Shown here: piece after piece, positions 1 to 11,000 of the stretch | Layout of the letters: each line of letters begins with the position of its first letter | Numbering within the stretch: position 1 is the first letter of the stretch | Virus record (IMG/VR): IMGVR_UViG_3300043466_000709 | Coordinates: 1 to 22,461 of that record | DNA from: a virus | Strand: one strand, 5' to 3' | DNA: 22,461 nt | The notes under the pieces: model-generated | Told to the model about the DNA's origin: nothing | Database searches by the model: none | Seen by the model: the letters and a program-made list of their open reading frames with translations, nothing else | Program-made: the position numbers and the translations under genes

Positions 1-2
1 TG

Positions 3-2414
3 CTGCCGACGATTATTGGTGCTGCGCTGGCCGCTACGGGTATTGGCGCTCCTATGGCTGCGCTGATGGTTGGCGGGTTTGAGGCTGTCCGCACGGGTGA
101 CCTGAGCAAAGGCATCATGGCTGGCCTGGGCGCTTACGGCGGTGCTGGTATCGGCAGTGCGCTGTCTAGTGCCGGAGCAGCTAGTTTGGCTGGGTCGGAA
201 GCAGCACTCACCGCTGGTCAGGCGGCGGCTTCAAAAATACCGGAAGCTGCGTTGGCCGAATACAGTGCCCTCCAGGGCGTAGCGCCAGAAGCAATTAGAG
301 AATCCGCAGCGCAAGCAGCGGCTAAAAGCTACGCCACTAATCTTCCGTTTACCGACCGTTTGTCCGCCGGTCTGTCTGGCCTGACTGAGAAGGCTGGTCG
401 TGATGCCTTTATGCAAGAAATCGGCGGGACTAAGGGGGCATTCCGTAATGCCTACATGGCCGCAGCACCTATGCTGGCCGCTGAAAACGTCAAAGCTGGA
501 CTACCCCAGACTACCACGCAGATGGGCAAGATTACTCCATACGTCGTAGATAAAGACGGCAACCTCCGCCCCGCTGGCTCGTACAACGTCGGTGAGTTCC
601 CTGGCTTTGCGGCAATTCGGGAACGCTATGGCGCTAAGGGCGGCTTGATGGGTTTGGCCGAGGGCGGCGTGGCCGACTCCTCTGAAGATGCGTTCTCTCG
701 CGGCGGCATGTTTGACTTCACCCAACGCAGTGAACCCGTGGTGCGCATGGCCGATGGTGGCGTAACCCCCGCGCAGTTGGCTGCACAGCAAAGTATCCTT
801 GCCGACCCTCAAGCGGCTGCATTGGCCGCAGCACGTGCTGGTATCGCGGCTGGGCTTTCAAACCAACAGATCGCCGATCAGGTTAATCAGCAGTATGGCA
901 AGTCTTTCAGCGCCCAAAACGTAGCCGACTTCATGGCGGCTAATCAACTGTCGCGTCCCACTCCGGCCCCGGCTGTTGCACCTGCTGCCCCTATCTCCGG
1001 CCCGAATGCTCTGGACCCCACACAACGGGCTACCCCCACGGCAGCGCAACTAGCTGCACAGAAGCTCATCCTTCCTGACCCGCAAGCCGCCGCGCTTGGC
1101 GTTGTCCGCAGTGGTGTTGCAACAGGGCTGACCAATCAGCAGATAGCCGATCTAGCCAACGAAACCTACGGCAAGTCATTCAGTGCGCAGAACGTAGCCG
1201 ATTTTATGGCTGCAAATAACATCACGCGCCCCAAGCCTCCAGTTGTTGTGCCTCCGTATACCCCGCCTCCGGTGTTCCCTGAGGTTGTTGGCGCAACTCC
1301 CGGCTCTGCCGTGACCGGTGCACCGGCGGTTGACTACACTGCTGCACCTACGATGGGTGAAGTTCGCACAGCGTACGAGCAGGGTGGTGGCGCTACCAAG
1401 ATGCCGGTAATCACGGACATCAAGCCGACTGACCGCACGTACACGCAGAACCAAACGTTCAGCCTGCTTAAAGGCTATCTGCAAGCCAACCCCAACGCGC
1501 TCTATTCGGACGTGGTGGCTTTTGCGCGGCGTAACGGTATTCCTGACATGCAGGCCAAAGCTGCATACAACGAGTTCCGCTTCAGCGGTTTGACGGGCGG
1601 CAGCAGCCAAGCATACGACTACTTGATGGGTCGCGGCGCATATCCGGTCGCTCCGTTCGTGCCCGCTGGCGGCAGGATTTCCCGGTCTTACGCCGAGATG
1701 ATGGGCTTGCCGACTACGTTCACGCCGAAGAACCTTAAGCAAACGACTACGGACACCACGCTGCCTGAGGGCGTGCCCAAGGATGTGCCCGTAATCAAGA
1801 ACCCCAAGACTGGCAGTAACTACTCATCGTTTGCGGCGTTCTACTTTGACGCCAACCCGGACGTGAGGGAAGCGTACGAAACACAGGTCAAGGGCAACAT
1901 GTCTGCCGATGACTACGCCAAGTACCACTACGAGACTTTGGCTCCGGCAGCAGGTGAGAAGGAAAAGCGCAAGGGCTACTACCCGTCTATCTTGGCGGCT
2001 CAAGCGGCTGATCCTGCAACCGGTGCTGGTGGCGGCGGTGCTACTGGCGGTCTGGCTGCTGCTCTGGCCGGTGGCGGTATGTCGCGCATGCGGCTCATGG
2101 GTGTTGAAGGTGCCGCCAAAACTGGTGGGCATCTGGGCGACTACTCTGATGGTGGCCGACTGCTTCGTGGCCCTGGCGATGGAGTGTCTGACTCAATCCC
2201 GGCGACGATTGCTAACAAGCGCCCTGCGCGTCTGGCCGATGGTGAGTTTGTTGTACCCGCTCGCATCGTCTCTGAACTTGGTAACGGCTCGACCGAGGCT
2301 GGTGCACGCAAGCTGTACGCGATGATGGATCGTGTGCAGGCAGCACGCCGCAAGAGTATTGGTAAAGGCAAAGTGGCTAAGAACAGCCGTGCCGACAAGT
2401 ACCTCCCCGCATAA
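3..2414 (+). CDS. Phage virion-type protein with tandem HTH-like repeats, 5'-truncated
   Basis: The frame is open to the window edge. The first ATG (54) has no ribosome binding site and lies inside a Gly/Ala-rich hydrophobic stretch that begins upstream, so the true start is probably outside the window. Residue numbers count from ATG 54. Visible parts are a hydrophobic Gly/Ala-rich N-terminus (about 1-65), LAEGGV and MADGGV motifs (201-206, 232-237), two 65-residue repeats (about 238-302 and 329-393), a Pro-rich linker, and a C-terminal block starting GPGDG (706) followed by LADGEFVVPA and a basic tail. That C-terminal block is familiar from structural proteins of marine and freshwater phages. 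It is followed after 9 nt by another virion-type gene on the same strand. I infer a tail or internal virion protein. No enzymatic motif is visible and the exact role is unknown. Confidence 0.75.
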   Translation: MPTIIGAALAATGIGAPMAALMVGGFEAVRTGDLSKGIMAGLGAYGGAGIGSALSSAGAASLAGSEAALTAGQAAASKIPEAALAEYSALQGVAPEAIRESAAQAAAKSYATNLPFTDRLSAGLSGLTEKAGRDAFMQEIGGTKGAFRNAYMAAAPMLAAENVKAGLPQTTTQMGKITPYVVDKDGNLRPAGSYNVGEFPGFAAIRERYGAKGGLMGLAEGGVADSSEDAFSRGGMFDFTQRSEPVVRMADGGVTPAQLAAQQSILADPQAAALAAARAGIAAGLSNQQIADQVNQQYGKSFSAQNVADFMAANQLSRPTPAPAVAPAAPISGPNALDPTQRATPTAAQLAAQKLILPDPQAAALGVVRSGVATGLTNQQIADLANETYGKSFSAQNVADFMAANNITRPKPPVVVPPYTPPPVFPEVVGATPGSAVTGAPAVDYTAAPTMGEVRTAYEQGGGATKMPVITDIKPTDRTYTQNQTFSLLKGYLQANPNALYSDVVAFARRNGIPDMQAKAAYNEFRFSGLTGGSSQAYDYLMGRGAYPVAPFVPAGGRISRSYAEMMGLPTTFTPKNLKQTTTDTTLPEGVPKDVPVIKNPKTGSNYSSFAAFYFDANPDVREAYETQVKGNMSADDYAKYHYETLAPAAGEKEKRKGYYPSILAAQAADPATGAGGGGATGGLAAALAGGGMSRMRLMGVEGAAKTGGHLGDYSDGGRLLRGPGDGVSDSIPATIANKRPARLADGEFVVPARIVSELGNGSTEAGARKLYAMMDRVQAARRKSIGKGKVAKNSRADKYLPA
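765..1232 (+). repeat. Two 65-residue HTH-like protein repeats (765-959 and 1038-1232)
   Basis: Each copy is exactly 195 nt and they are separated by 78 nt encoding a Pro/Ala-rich linker. The protein copies share AQLAAQ near the start, DPQAAAL, then G-L-S/T-NQQIAD and YGKSFSAQNVADFMAAN, and both end in RP. The core (NQQIAD, a short turn, SAQNVADFM) has the spacing of a helix-turn-helix, but I assign this by eye. The DNA copies are clearly diverged at third positions, so the duplication is not recent or is maintained by selection. Confidence 0.8.
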
Positions 2415-2423
2415 GGAAGCATC

Positions 2424-3452
2424 ATGGCTGATCCGATCCAACAACAGGTAATTACCTACGGCCTTCCGGGTGAGGTCGCGCCTTACGCGCAAGATCTGCT
2501 TGGTCGTGCACAGGCAATGACCGACTTTACGCAGAACCCATATCAGGTTTATCAAGGTGAGCGGTTTGCGCAGTTCACCCCGTTGCAGCAGCAGGCGTTT
2601 GCTGGCGCTCAGGCGATGGAGGCGGCTCCTCAGTTGGCCGACGCATCTGCTCTGGCAGGCACTGCCGGTCTTCGCGCTCTTCAGGCTGGCACCTACGGCC
2701 CGATGTACTACACCCCGCAGTCATTCACGCAACAGGGTGTAATGGGCGGTTACATGTCACCCTACATGCAGGGTGTGGTGGACTTCCAGCAACGGGAAGC
2801 TCAGCGCCAAGCAGACATCGCCTCCACTGCTCGGGGTCAGAAGTACGCCCGTGCCGGTGCTTTTGGTGGTGCTCGGCAGGCCATTGAGAACGCCGAAGCG
2901 CAGCGCAATCTGTCTACTCAGTTGGGCGGTATCCAGGCTCAGGGTCTGCAAGCTGCTTATCAGCAAGCACAGCAACAGTTCAATCAAGAGCAGGCACAAC
3001 GCCAAGCCGCAGTGCAGTTGGCCGAGCAGTCACGCCAGTACGGTGCCGGTCTTGGCTTGCAAGGTTTGCAGACTGCGATGGGCGCGGCAGGTCAGTTGGG
3101 TCAACTTGGTGGTACGCAGTTTGGTCAAAACCTTGCCATCAACCAACTACAACAACAGTACGGTGGTCAGCAACAACAGAAGATGCAGGACATTCTTGGC
3201 GCTCAGTACCAAGACTTCCTCAACTACCAGAACTTCCCGTACAAGCAGATGGCGTTCATGTCGGACATCATCCGTGGGGTGCCTCTGACTCAGACGGGAA
3301 CTTCGCTCTATCAGGCACCGCCGACTGCGATGCAGAACATCACGGCTCTTGGTTTGGGAGCAGCGGGTTTAGGCAAGTTGTTTGCCGAGGGCGGGCATGT
3401 TAAAAACGAGAAGGGCGCGGGACTTGGTGCCCTGGCTCTGAACACGATCTAA
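2424..3452 (+). CDS. Gln/Ala-rich phage virion-type protein
   Basis: This is a 342-residue protein starting at an ATG preceded by AAGGAAGC. Its composition is extreme in Gln, Ala and Gly. A central helical, probably coiled-coil stretch (about 120-255) is full of QQ and QA pairs. The segment YMSPYMQGVVDFQQREAQRQ and the following ARAGAFGGARQ are hallmarks I recognise from uncharacterised structural proteins of environmental phages. Near the C-terminus is LFAEGGH (319-325), matching a short motif in both neighbours. No signal peptide or catalytic motif is seen. Its place between two other low-complexity virion proteins, on the same strand with about 10 nt gaps, supports a late structural role. 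An internal (ejection) protein or a tail protein are both possible. Confidence 0.75.
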   Translation: MADPIQQQVITYGLPGEVAPYAQDLLGRAQAMTDFTQNPYQVYQGERFAQFTPLQQQAFAGAQAMEAAPQLADASALAGTAGLRALQAGTYGPMYYTPQSFTQQGVMGGYMSPYMQGVVDFQQREAQRQADIASTARGQKYARAGAFGGARQAIENAEAQRNLSTQLGGIQAQGLQAAYQQAQQQFNQEQAQRQAAVQLAEQSRQYGAGLGLQGLQTAMGAAGQLGQLGGTQFGQNLAINQLQQQYGGQQQQKMQDILGAQYQDFLNYQNFPYKQMAFMSDIIRGVPLTQTGTSLYQAPPTAMQNITALGLGAAGLGKLFAEGGHVKNEKGAGLGALALNTI

Positions 3453-3462
3453 AGGACGCATC

Positions 3463-5007
3463 ATGCCTATTGATATGGCTTCGGTCTACGCCGACCGCTT
3501 CAAGGCTAACCCGCAGATCCTTCAAGCCGCAGTGCTTGGGCAGGCTCCGATCCCTGGTCTTGACCCGTACACGGCCCTTCGCTCGTTGCAGCTCATCAAA
3601 GAGTCGCAGCGTATGCAGATGGCTCAGGCGGCGCAGCAGCCCACTCAGGCTCCGTCGCTTGTAGACCAAGCAGTCGCCCAGCCGGTCCCCCAGCTTCAGC
3701 CTCAAATGCCGCAGGGCGCTCCTCAAGCTGCCCCTCAATCCGAAGGGCTTGCCGGTATGCCTGCTGGCGCCCAAGGGTTTGCACCGGGCGGCATTGTGTC
3801 GTTTGCTAACGGCGGCATGGGTGAAGACGAGATGCCGTCCATCGAAGCGCCGTCTGCTGGTGGCGGTGGCGAGGAAGGCGCTTCTAACCCGTTGTTGGAG
3901 GCTCTTGAGGCTATGGAGGGCTCTCCTGGTAGTCCTGCCACCTACCAGCAGTTGGCTAGCCTATACCCGGGTTTGATTCGGCAGATCATGGCTGAAGCGC
4001 CAAAAGGTATGACCGCCGCAGAGCGTGCTCAGTTTGTAAAAGACTACATTCGAGAGCGCCAAACTGAAGCTGGCGAGTCTCCATTCAAGGCACTCCGGGA
4101 AGAAATTTCCACCGCTCGTGGCGAACGCGCCAAGAATCTTGACCGTGCTCAAGGTGTAGCTCTTCTTCAAGCGGCGCAAGCCGCGCTCCAACCCGGCGGC
4201 ACTATGCGTGGTCTGGCGGGTGCAGCCTCTGCTTTTGGTGGCGCGTATGGGCAAGCACTCCAAGCTGACCGCGCCGAGCGTCGCTCGTTGGCCAACATGG
4301 AGATGAACATCGCCGACGCCGAGCGCAAAGAACGAATGGGTATGTATGGTGAAGCCCGTGCAGCAGCTGCCGCTGCTGACAAAGATAGGGTTGAAGCCAG
4401 CCGCGCCCATACCGCTAAGATGGCGACGCTCGCTAGTCTGGTCAAAGGTGGTATACAGGCTACTAAGCCGACTACTGGAAGATCTCCGTCTCAGCCCAAA
4501 CTGCCTGAGCAAACGCGGGCGGACATCCTTGCTGAGTTGCTTGCTACGGAAAAGCCCAATGAAGGCGAATCGCAGGACGCATTCAAGGCACGTATGGCTG
4601 CTAAGGCTTCTAGGGAAGCATTGGCTTTGGCCCGTACTTCGGAAAGCGGCCCCGGCAAACTAGGTGCAGCAGAAGACGTAATTAAGCAGCGCATTTTTGC
4701 CAACGTTGCTAAAGCTATGCGCGCCTACGACGAAGATCCTAGGGTTGCTGGTGATCAAGGCGTCGTCTACGCTCGCTTGTTGCGTGATGCGCGAGCAGCA
4801 GAAAAGAGGGGCGATCCTGAGTCTTTGAAGATAGCGGAAAAATTGCGTGCTCAGGCGGCACCTATCCGCAAAGCATACGAAGACGAACAACGTCGGATTG
4901 AAGAAGCAGCCATTCGTTCAGAGGGCGCTACTCCTGGTGGAGCACCTGCTGCCGCACCTGCCGCTGCGGCTAAACCCGCGAGCGGTCCAACAGTACGCAA
5001 TTGGTAA
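3463..5007 (+). CDS. Ala-rich helical phage virion-type protein
   Basis: This is a 514-residue protein starting at an ATG preceded by AAAGGACG. The N-terminal 40 residues hold a short conserved-looking segment (ADRFKANPQILQAAVLGQ), followed by a Gln/Pro-rich linker (about 55-100). Next comes a double motif FAPGGIVSFANGGMG (106-120) and a long Ala/Arg/Glu-rich helical region (about 165-330) likely to form coiled coil. The C-terminus is again Ala/Pro-rich. There are no membrane segments or catalytic motifs. The gene lies between the Gln-rich protein and the 2117-residue polyvalent protein in the same late-type operon. I read it as a virion or internal protein of unknown function. It shares composition and the h-A-x-G-G-h motif with the two upstream proteins. 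Confidence 0.72.
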   Translation: MPIDMASVYADRFKANPQILQAAVLGQAPIPGLDPYTALRSLQLIKESQRMQMAQAAQQPTQAPSLVDQAVAQPVPQLQPQMPQGAPQAAPQSEGLAGMPAGAQGFAPGGIVSFANGGMGEDEMPSIEAPSAGGGGEEGASNPLLEALEAMEGSPGSPATYQQLASLYPGLIRQIMAEAPKGMTAAERAQFVKDYIRERQTEAGESPFKALREEISTARGERAKNLDRAQGVALLQAAQAALQPGGTMRGLAGAASAFGGAYGQALQADRAERRSLANMEMNIADAERKERMGMYGEARAAAAAADKDRVEASRAHTAKMATLASLVKGGIQATKPTTGRSPSQPKLPEQTRADILAELLATEKPNEGESQDAFKARMAAKASREALALARTSESGPGKLGAAEDVIKQRIFANVAKAMRAYDEDPRVAGDQGVVYARLLRDARAAEKRGDPESLKIAEKLRAQAAPIRKAYEDEQRRIEEAAIRSEGATPGGAPAAAPAAAAKPASGPTVRNW

Positions 5008-5019
5008 TTAGGGGGCGTA

Positions 5020-8000
5020 ATGCCGCGCGACATTACGGTTACTTTCGAGAACGGGTCAACGGCGATTTACAAAAACGCCCCTGACAACATAACGCCTGAA
5101 ATGGCAACTGCCCGAGCCAGAAAAGACTACGGGCTGAATGTGATTGCGCTAGATGGAGGTCGCGCCGCCCCTGCCCCAGCACCTGCTTCAGCCTCAGCAC
5201 GCACCCCAGCACCTGCCGAAGAACCCGCTGTAAACCCAGAGTTTGCTGGGTTCATGGAGGCATTACAGCCGCCTGCCCGCGAAGAAAAGCCGCGCAAGAA
5301 GTACACCGGCAGTGTGCTCGACACGGTACCCCCTGAGATTCTGCGCGAGACGCGCCCGTTCACGCAGGAAGAGGGTCTGCTGCTGTCTCAGCGCGACTTT
5401 GCAGAAGGCAAGCCAAAGCCCCGAGAGCAGTTTGCCGAGATGCGAGCTGCACCCCCGGAGCTACCCAAGCGCACCCTGCGTCAGATCAACGCTGACATCT
5501 GGGCGGGTGTTACTCAGGGTGGTATCGGTTTCTTCAAAGGCATCACCGACAACATCAATGCTGGCGACAACCCCGCGAGTGCGGCGCTGGACGTTATTGA
5601 TCAGGGGCTGGAGAAGTACTTTAAGTCTCCTCAGTTGAAGGAGTCGGCCTTTCAACGGCAGACCAAGATCAATCAGATCCAACGCTTGCAAGGCGAAATG
5701 GCTGCGGCTAGCTACGCTGCGCGTAGTCTGCTTTCTCCCGCCGGTGCCGACATCGTCGCTAGAGGTGGTGGTTCTCTGCTACCCACAATTGGACTAAGTC
5801 TTCTACAAGTCGGCGCCAAAGGTATGGCGGCGACCAACATGCTGTCTACTGCTGGCGAATCGGCCAAAGAGTCGGCTGAGGCACTGCGCAAGCTGACCCC
5901 CGAGCAGTGGAGCAACAGTGATGCGTACCAAGAACTCCGCGCCAGCGGGTTGAATCACAAAGACTCGGTGGCTATCCTGGCCCCCATCTTTGCGCTACCT
6001 GCACAAACTACCGGAGCTGCGGCTGGTTATCTGGCTGGCCGTATCGGTGCTGAAGAAATGTTGGCTGGTCGCGCTGTCGGCGCAGGGGTTCGTGGCCGTG
6101 GTGCCCGTGCCCTGTCGGAACTTGGCACCGAGCAGGTAGAAACCATCGCCCCCAAAGTTGTGGGGAACATCGTCACTGGGACGATGGATGAAGGCGTGTC
6201 GCCTGTGTCCGGGCTTGGACAGGCAATCGTGGAAACCGCAGCCGGAACTGTTCCTGGTGCTGCCTTGGCCGCAAGTGGGCGTGCCCGCCCTGCTGAGCCT
6301 CCCGCCGCTGTGCCTGCTGAACCGGCTGCTGTCGAACCTGAAGCGCCACCTGCACCTGCTGAGCGTATCGAGCCGACGTTTGAAGAGCGCGCTGTACCCG
6401 CAATCCCCGAACCTGCTGGCCGTGTTGAGCCGACTCTGGAGGGCAAACCCGCCGCTCCCGAAGAACGGCGTCGGCCTGCAACTGCTCAGCAGATTGAAGA
6501 ACTCAAAGCCACGTTGCCTTTCCTTAGTGACGCGGAAGCTGCTGCAATCATCGAAGCACGTGAAGCCCGTGCGCAGGTTGATGCTGAGCGCCGTGCTGCT
6601 ATTGAACCGCCCGCCATGCGTGCGCCCGAAGCGGCTGACGCACAAAGTGCTCGCCTGCAAGAACTCTACGACGATGCAATCGTAAAAGGTGCTTCGCCAG
6701 AACAAGCTATCACTGTCGCCCGTGAGCAGCTAGCCATTGAGCAGCAGGAAGCTGTAGGAGAAGAACGTGTTGCAGAAACTGTCACTGCCCCAAGTGGAGA
6801 GGGCGTTAGCGTGGCTGGCCAGCCCCCTGCCGGAACCCCCACCGGAGGACTTGCTGGAGCTGAACGAGCTGGAGTGGTTCCTGCTGAGGCGGATGTTGGA
6901 CAGCCTCCTGCACGAGAAGGAGAGCAGCCCGGTGCAGTGACGCCAAAGGTTGAAGAGACGCTTGAAGAAGCAGATGCTCGTTTTGCGGCAGAAGATGCTG
7001 CGTATCAAAAACAAGTTGATGAAGACAAGAGCACTGGGCAGTTCCATGCGCAGACGGCTTTTGATCAGCGCGGGGCATACAAAGATTTAGACGATGCGAT
7101 TGATTCGTACCGTGAAAACTTAGCGGATACGCTGTCCGAGCAAGGAATCACCGACCCTAACAGGTTCAACGTAACGCTAGATGCGTTTAATGCGGAAGTA
7201 GCCAAACTCAAAGCCGCTGAAGCTCCCACTGCTCCCCCCAAAATTGAACTCGCCCCGATTGAGCCCCCTAAATCAGCCGCCAAACGCGGTCGGCCCAAGG
7301 CCGAGCTGACCCCTGAGCAACAGGCCGAGAAAGCAGCGCAGCGCAAGGCTACTCAAGGTGCGCTTATCAAAGCCGACCGGGAAGTCAAGAAGCTAGTCAG
7401 CACAATCGACAAGGCTGCACAACCGCTAGATGAGTCTCAGATTACTGACGAAGAAGCGTTAATTGAAGCGCGTAACGAGCGTGCTGCTAACCGCAGGGGC
7501 GCTATTCGTCGGCTGCTGGAGCTTGAGCCTCAGTTCCGTGGCACTGCGCTGGGCAATCGCATCAAGACTGCGCTGGCACGCCCGGACATCAAGCCGCAAG
7601 AGCTGGCGGACATCAAGCGCGGCATCGAGGCTACTAAGCGGGCGCTTGGCGATAAGGGCGTTTCCTCCGCCATATTTGCCGAAGGCGTGTTCCCGGTCAA
7701 CCCCTCGTTGTCCAAAGCCAAGAATGCCAATCAAGCACTGAGCGCAATCATCGCTACTGGCTCTCCGTTCCAGAGAATGCTGGCTCGGCGGCTGCGCGGG
7801 CTCGTAAACAACACCCGCTTCGTAGTGCTTGAGGAAGGCCAACCGCTACCTGATGAGCTGAAAAAGTTTGAGAAGTCGTGGCAGCGCGCCAACGGCATGT
7901 ATGTGCCCAGCCTCAACACTGTCTATGTGCGTGGGGCTAGCGCAGGTCGTGCGCAAGGTGTCAACAACGTCACGGCCCTTCACGAAATTCTGCACGCCGC

Positions 8001-11000
8001 TACCGTACGCAAAATCGGGTTCGGTACGGTTGCCTTCGCTAGAGCATCTCGGCGCAGTCCTGAGCTGCAACGTTTCGTGGCCGAGCTGGTCAGCACGATG
8101 GATCTGGCCAAGGCTGTATATGACCGGCGACTGGCGGCAAAGACCCTAAGCCCTGAAGTGCGCAGTTTGGTTGAGCGCACGAACGGCGAAGTCTTCGACG
8201 ACCCAATGGAGTTCCTGGCGTACGGCATGTCCGACCCGGACTTCCAGCTGTTCCTGATGCGCGTGCCTGGACGCATAAAGGATGAGACTGCATTCAGCCG
8301 GTTCGTCCGCGCCATCATGGACCTGTTTGGTATTGGTCCCCGTGACTACAGCGCATTCAGCGATCTGGTCAACGTAACCGACAGAATCCTTGCTCAGCGC
8401 ACGACGCCCATCATGGAGGCGTTTGAGCCTAGCCAGCCTTTGCTGCAACGCGATGAAAAGCTCGCCGAGCAAGAAGGCATCCGGTCGGCCAAGAAGCTGA
8501 AGAAGGATATGGACAAGGCGCTGGAAGGTCTGCGCAAGTCCAAGGCATCTGAACTGCATAAGCATCAGGGCGCGATGCAGAAGCTGCGAGATCAGAATCC
8601 GGTCTCTAAGGCTATAGACGTAATCTACAGCAAGGCCGACTACAAGACCAAACAGGTGCTAGCTAACGCACCGTCGTTTGACTTCGTCGCTCGTTGGACG
8701 CAGAAAGAGTTGCCGATGATCGGCGATGCCTATGTGGTTGTGCAGAAAATGCTCGGCCATATGGCAGACCTGCGTGAGACGGCTGTCAGTCAAGTCCAGA
8801 TGTTGGACCGCGACTTTAGGAAGAACAAGGGCCTGGAAGAAAAGCTCAACGACATCCTGCCTGTCGTAACCATCATGGAGGTTGATCCCTCCCAGTCGGA
8901 TGCGCTAGAGCGCGAGAAGCGGCTCGACGCTATGTACAAAGGGCTCGGCGAAGAGGGGCAGAAAACGTACAAGCGCGTGATCGACTATCACGCCAACCTG
9001 CGCGACTACCAAGAGTACCTCCTTGACAAGATGATCAAGGACTTGCCGGGCCTGGATGAAGATACCAAGAAGAACATGCTGGCGCGTATCTACGCGAAGT
9101 TCCAGGATGAGCGCCGCATCGAACCGTACCTGCCGCTGATCCGTGATCCGGGCGATTTCTTCTTGGCTGTCGGCGAAGGCGACAACGTTCAGATTTACAC
9201 CTACGAGACCAGAGAGCAACGGCAAGAAGACGCCGAGCGCATTGCTCGTGAAGATTACGGCGGAAAGCCCGTTGGGCAACTCTTGGAAACTCAAGAGTTC
9301 GCCATGATCAACGAGCCTGGAGAGCTTCGGAGATCGCTGGATATTCGTAACACACTGCTGTCCGAGCTTTTTAACGCTATTGATAGCCGAGTGCCAGAAG
9401 CTGGAAAAGCGGGTGAGTCGTTTGCTGCCATGAACGAGCAGCTCAAAAACGACATGTTTGACATCTGGTTGGCTGCTATGCCGGAACAAGCCTTCCGCAA
9501 GCAGTTCATGAACCGTAAAAACCGTCCCGGCTATCGCCCTGACATCAAGCGCAACATTGCGTCGCATATCGCTCGCATGGCCCCGGCACTCGCTCGGCTG
9601 CGGTATGGCAACGAGTTGCGTAGCGAGCAGATCCGGCTACGTGAAGCGGTGCGCGTGCGCGAAGACTTGACACCGTTTAAGCAGTCGGTTGATGAGCGCA
9701 TTAACGGCGTCATGAACCCCCAGGGCGCAAGCATGTGGGATAGCGTAGCCGGTGCGGCTAACAAGCTCACGTATCTGACATACCTGACCGGTGCGGCGAC
9801 TGCGTTCTTGCAGCCCATGTCGATCTACATCTCCGCGCTTCCGATCCTGATCGCCAACCACGGAGCAAATCCTGCCCGAGTGGCAGCAGCTCTCGCTAAG
9901 AATGTGGGGTACATGAAGCAGTACGGCATCGTAAAGACGATGCCGGATGGAACCACTAAATACGTTGCCCCGTCGTTGGCCAACAGCAAGATGCTCACCC
10001 CCGATGAGCAGCGTGCAGTTAAAGCAATGACCTCCATGAACGTCTCTCAGCAAACCTACGCTGGTTTTCTCTGGGATGCAGCTGCGGGGCGCGAAGACGA
10101 CATTGTTCAAGGCAAAGGCGCAAAAGCCGCTGACTTCTTGCTCAACGCACTGCTGCGCAACACTGAGCGTCTGACTCGTGAGGTGGTCTACCTGTCTTCG
10201 TATCAGCTCGGTCGTAAGCGCGGGTTGTCTGAGCAGGAAGCAATCCTTCAAGCTGCCGCAGATGTAAAGGAGTCCTTAGGCGACTACGATCTTGCGGGCC
10301 GACCGACTTGGATGCAAGGGCCTTTCGGTCGTATTCTCTTCTCGATGAAGATGTACCCGCTTGTGGTCACACAGCAGTTGTTCGGAAACATGTACCGCAT
10401 GATTCCTGGACTGAACAAAGAAGGCAAGAAAGAAGCCTTTATCAAGTTCAGTGGGATTGTTATGACGACGGCAAGCATCGCGGGCGTCTACAACATGCCG
10501 TTTGCTGACCTGCTTATCACCATGCTGACCAAGTTTCTGGGCGAGCAGGACGAAGATGAGTTGCCCGAAGGGCTCAAGCAGAAAGATCCAGTGCTGTGGT
10601 TCAAGACTGTGTTCATGCCTGAGCAGCTGGGTAGGTTCTCTGTTGGCGGCGTGCCGTTAGATGTAATCATCGGTGAAGGTCCACTTACTGCACTGACGGG
10701 TAGAGCGATTGGCCAGCGTATTGGCTTGAATGATCTGTGGTTCCGCGATGGCAAACCAAGCCCTGACCTTGTTACCTCTATGCAGGCGTTTGCGTTCAGC
10801 TTCTTCCCGTTGGCTAGCTACTCCACTTCGCTGCTTAAAGCGTTCCAAGATTTTGCAATCGGTGACTACCAACGTGCGATGGAAAGGGCCGTGCCGTTGG
10901 CCACTGCACGCAACTTCCTCGTCGCTGAGCGCATCAAGAAAGAGGGCTTCGAGACTCCTGGCGGCAAACAGGTTCAGCCTGAGGACGTTACAACTGCCGA

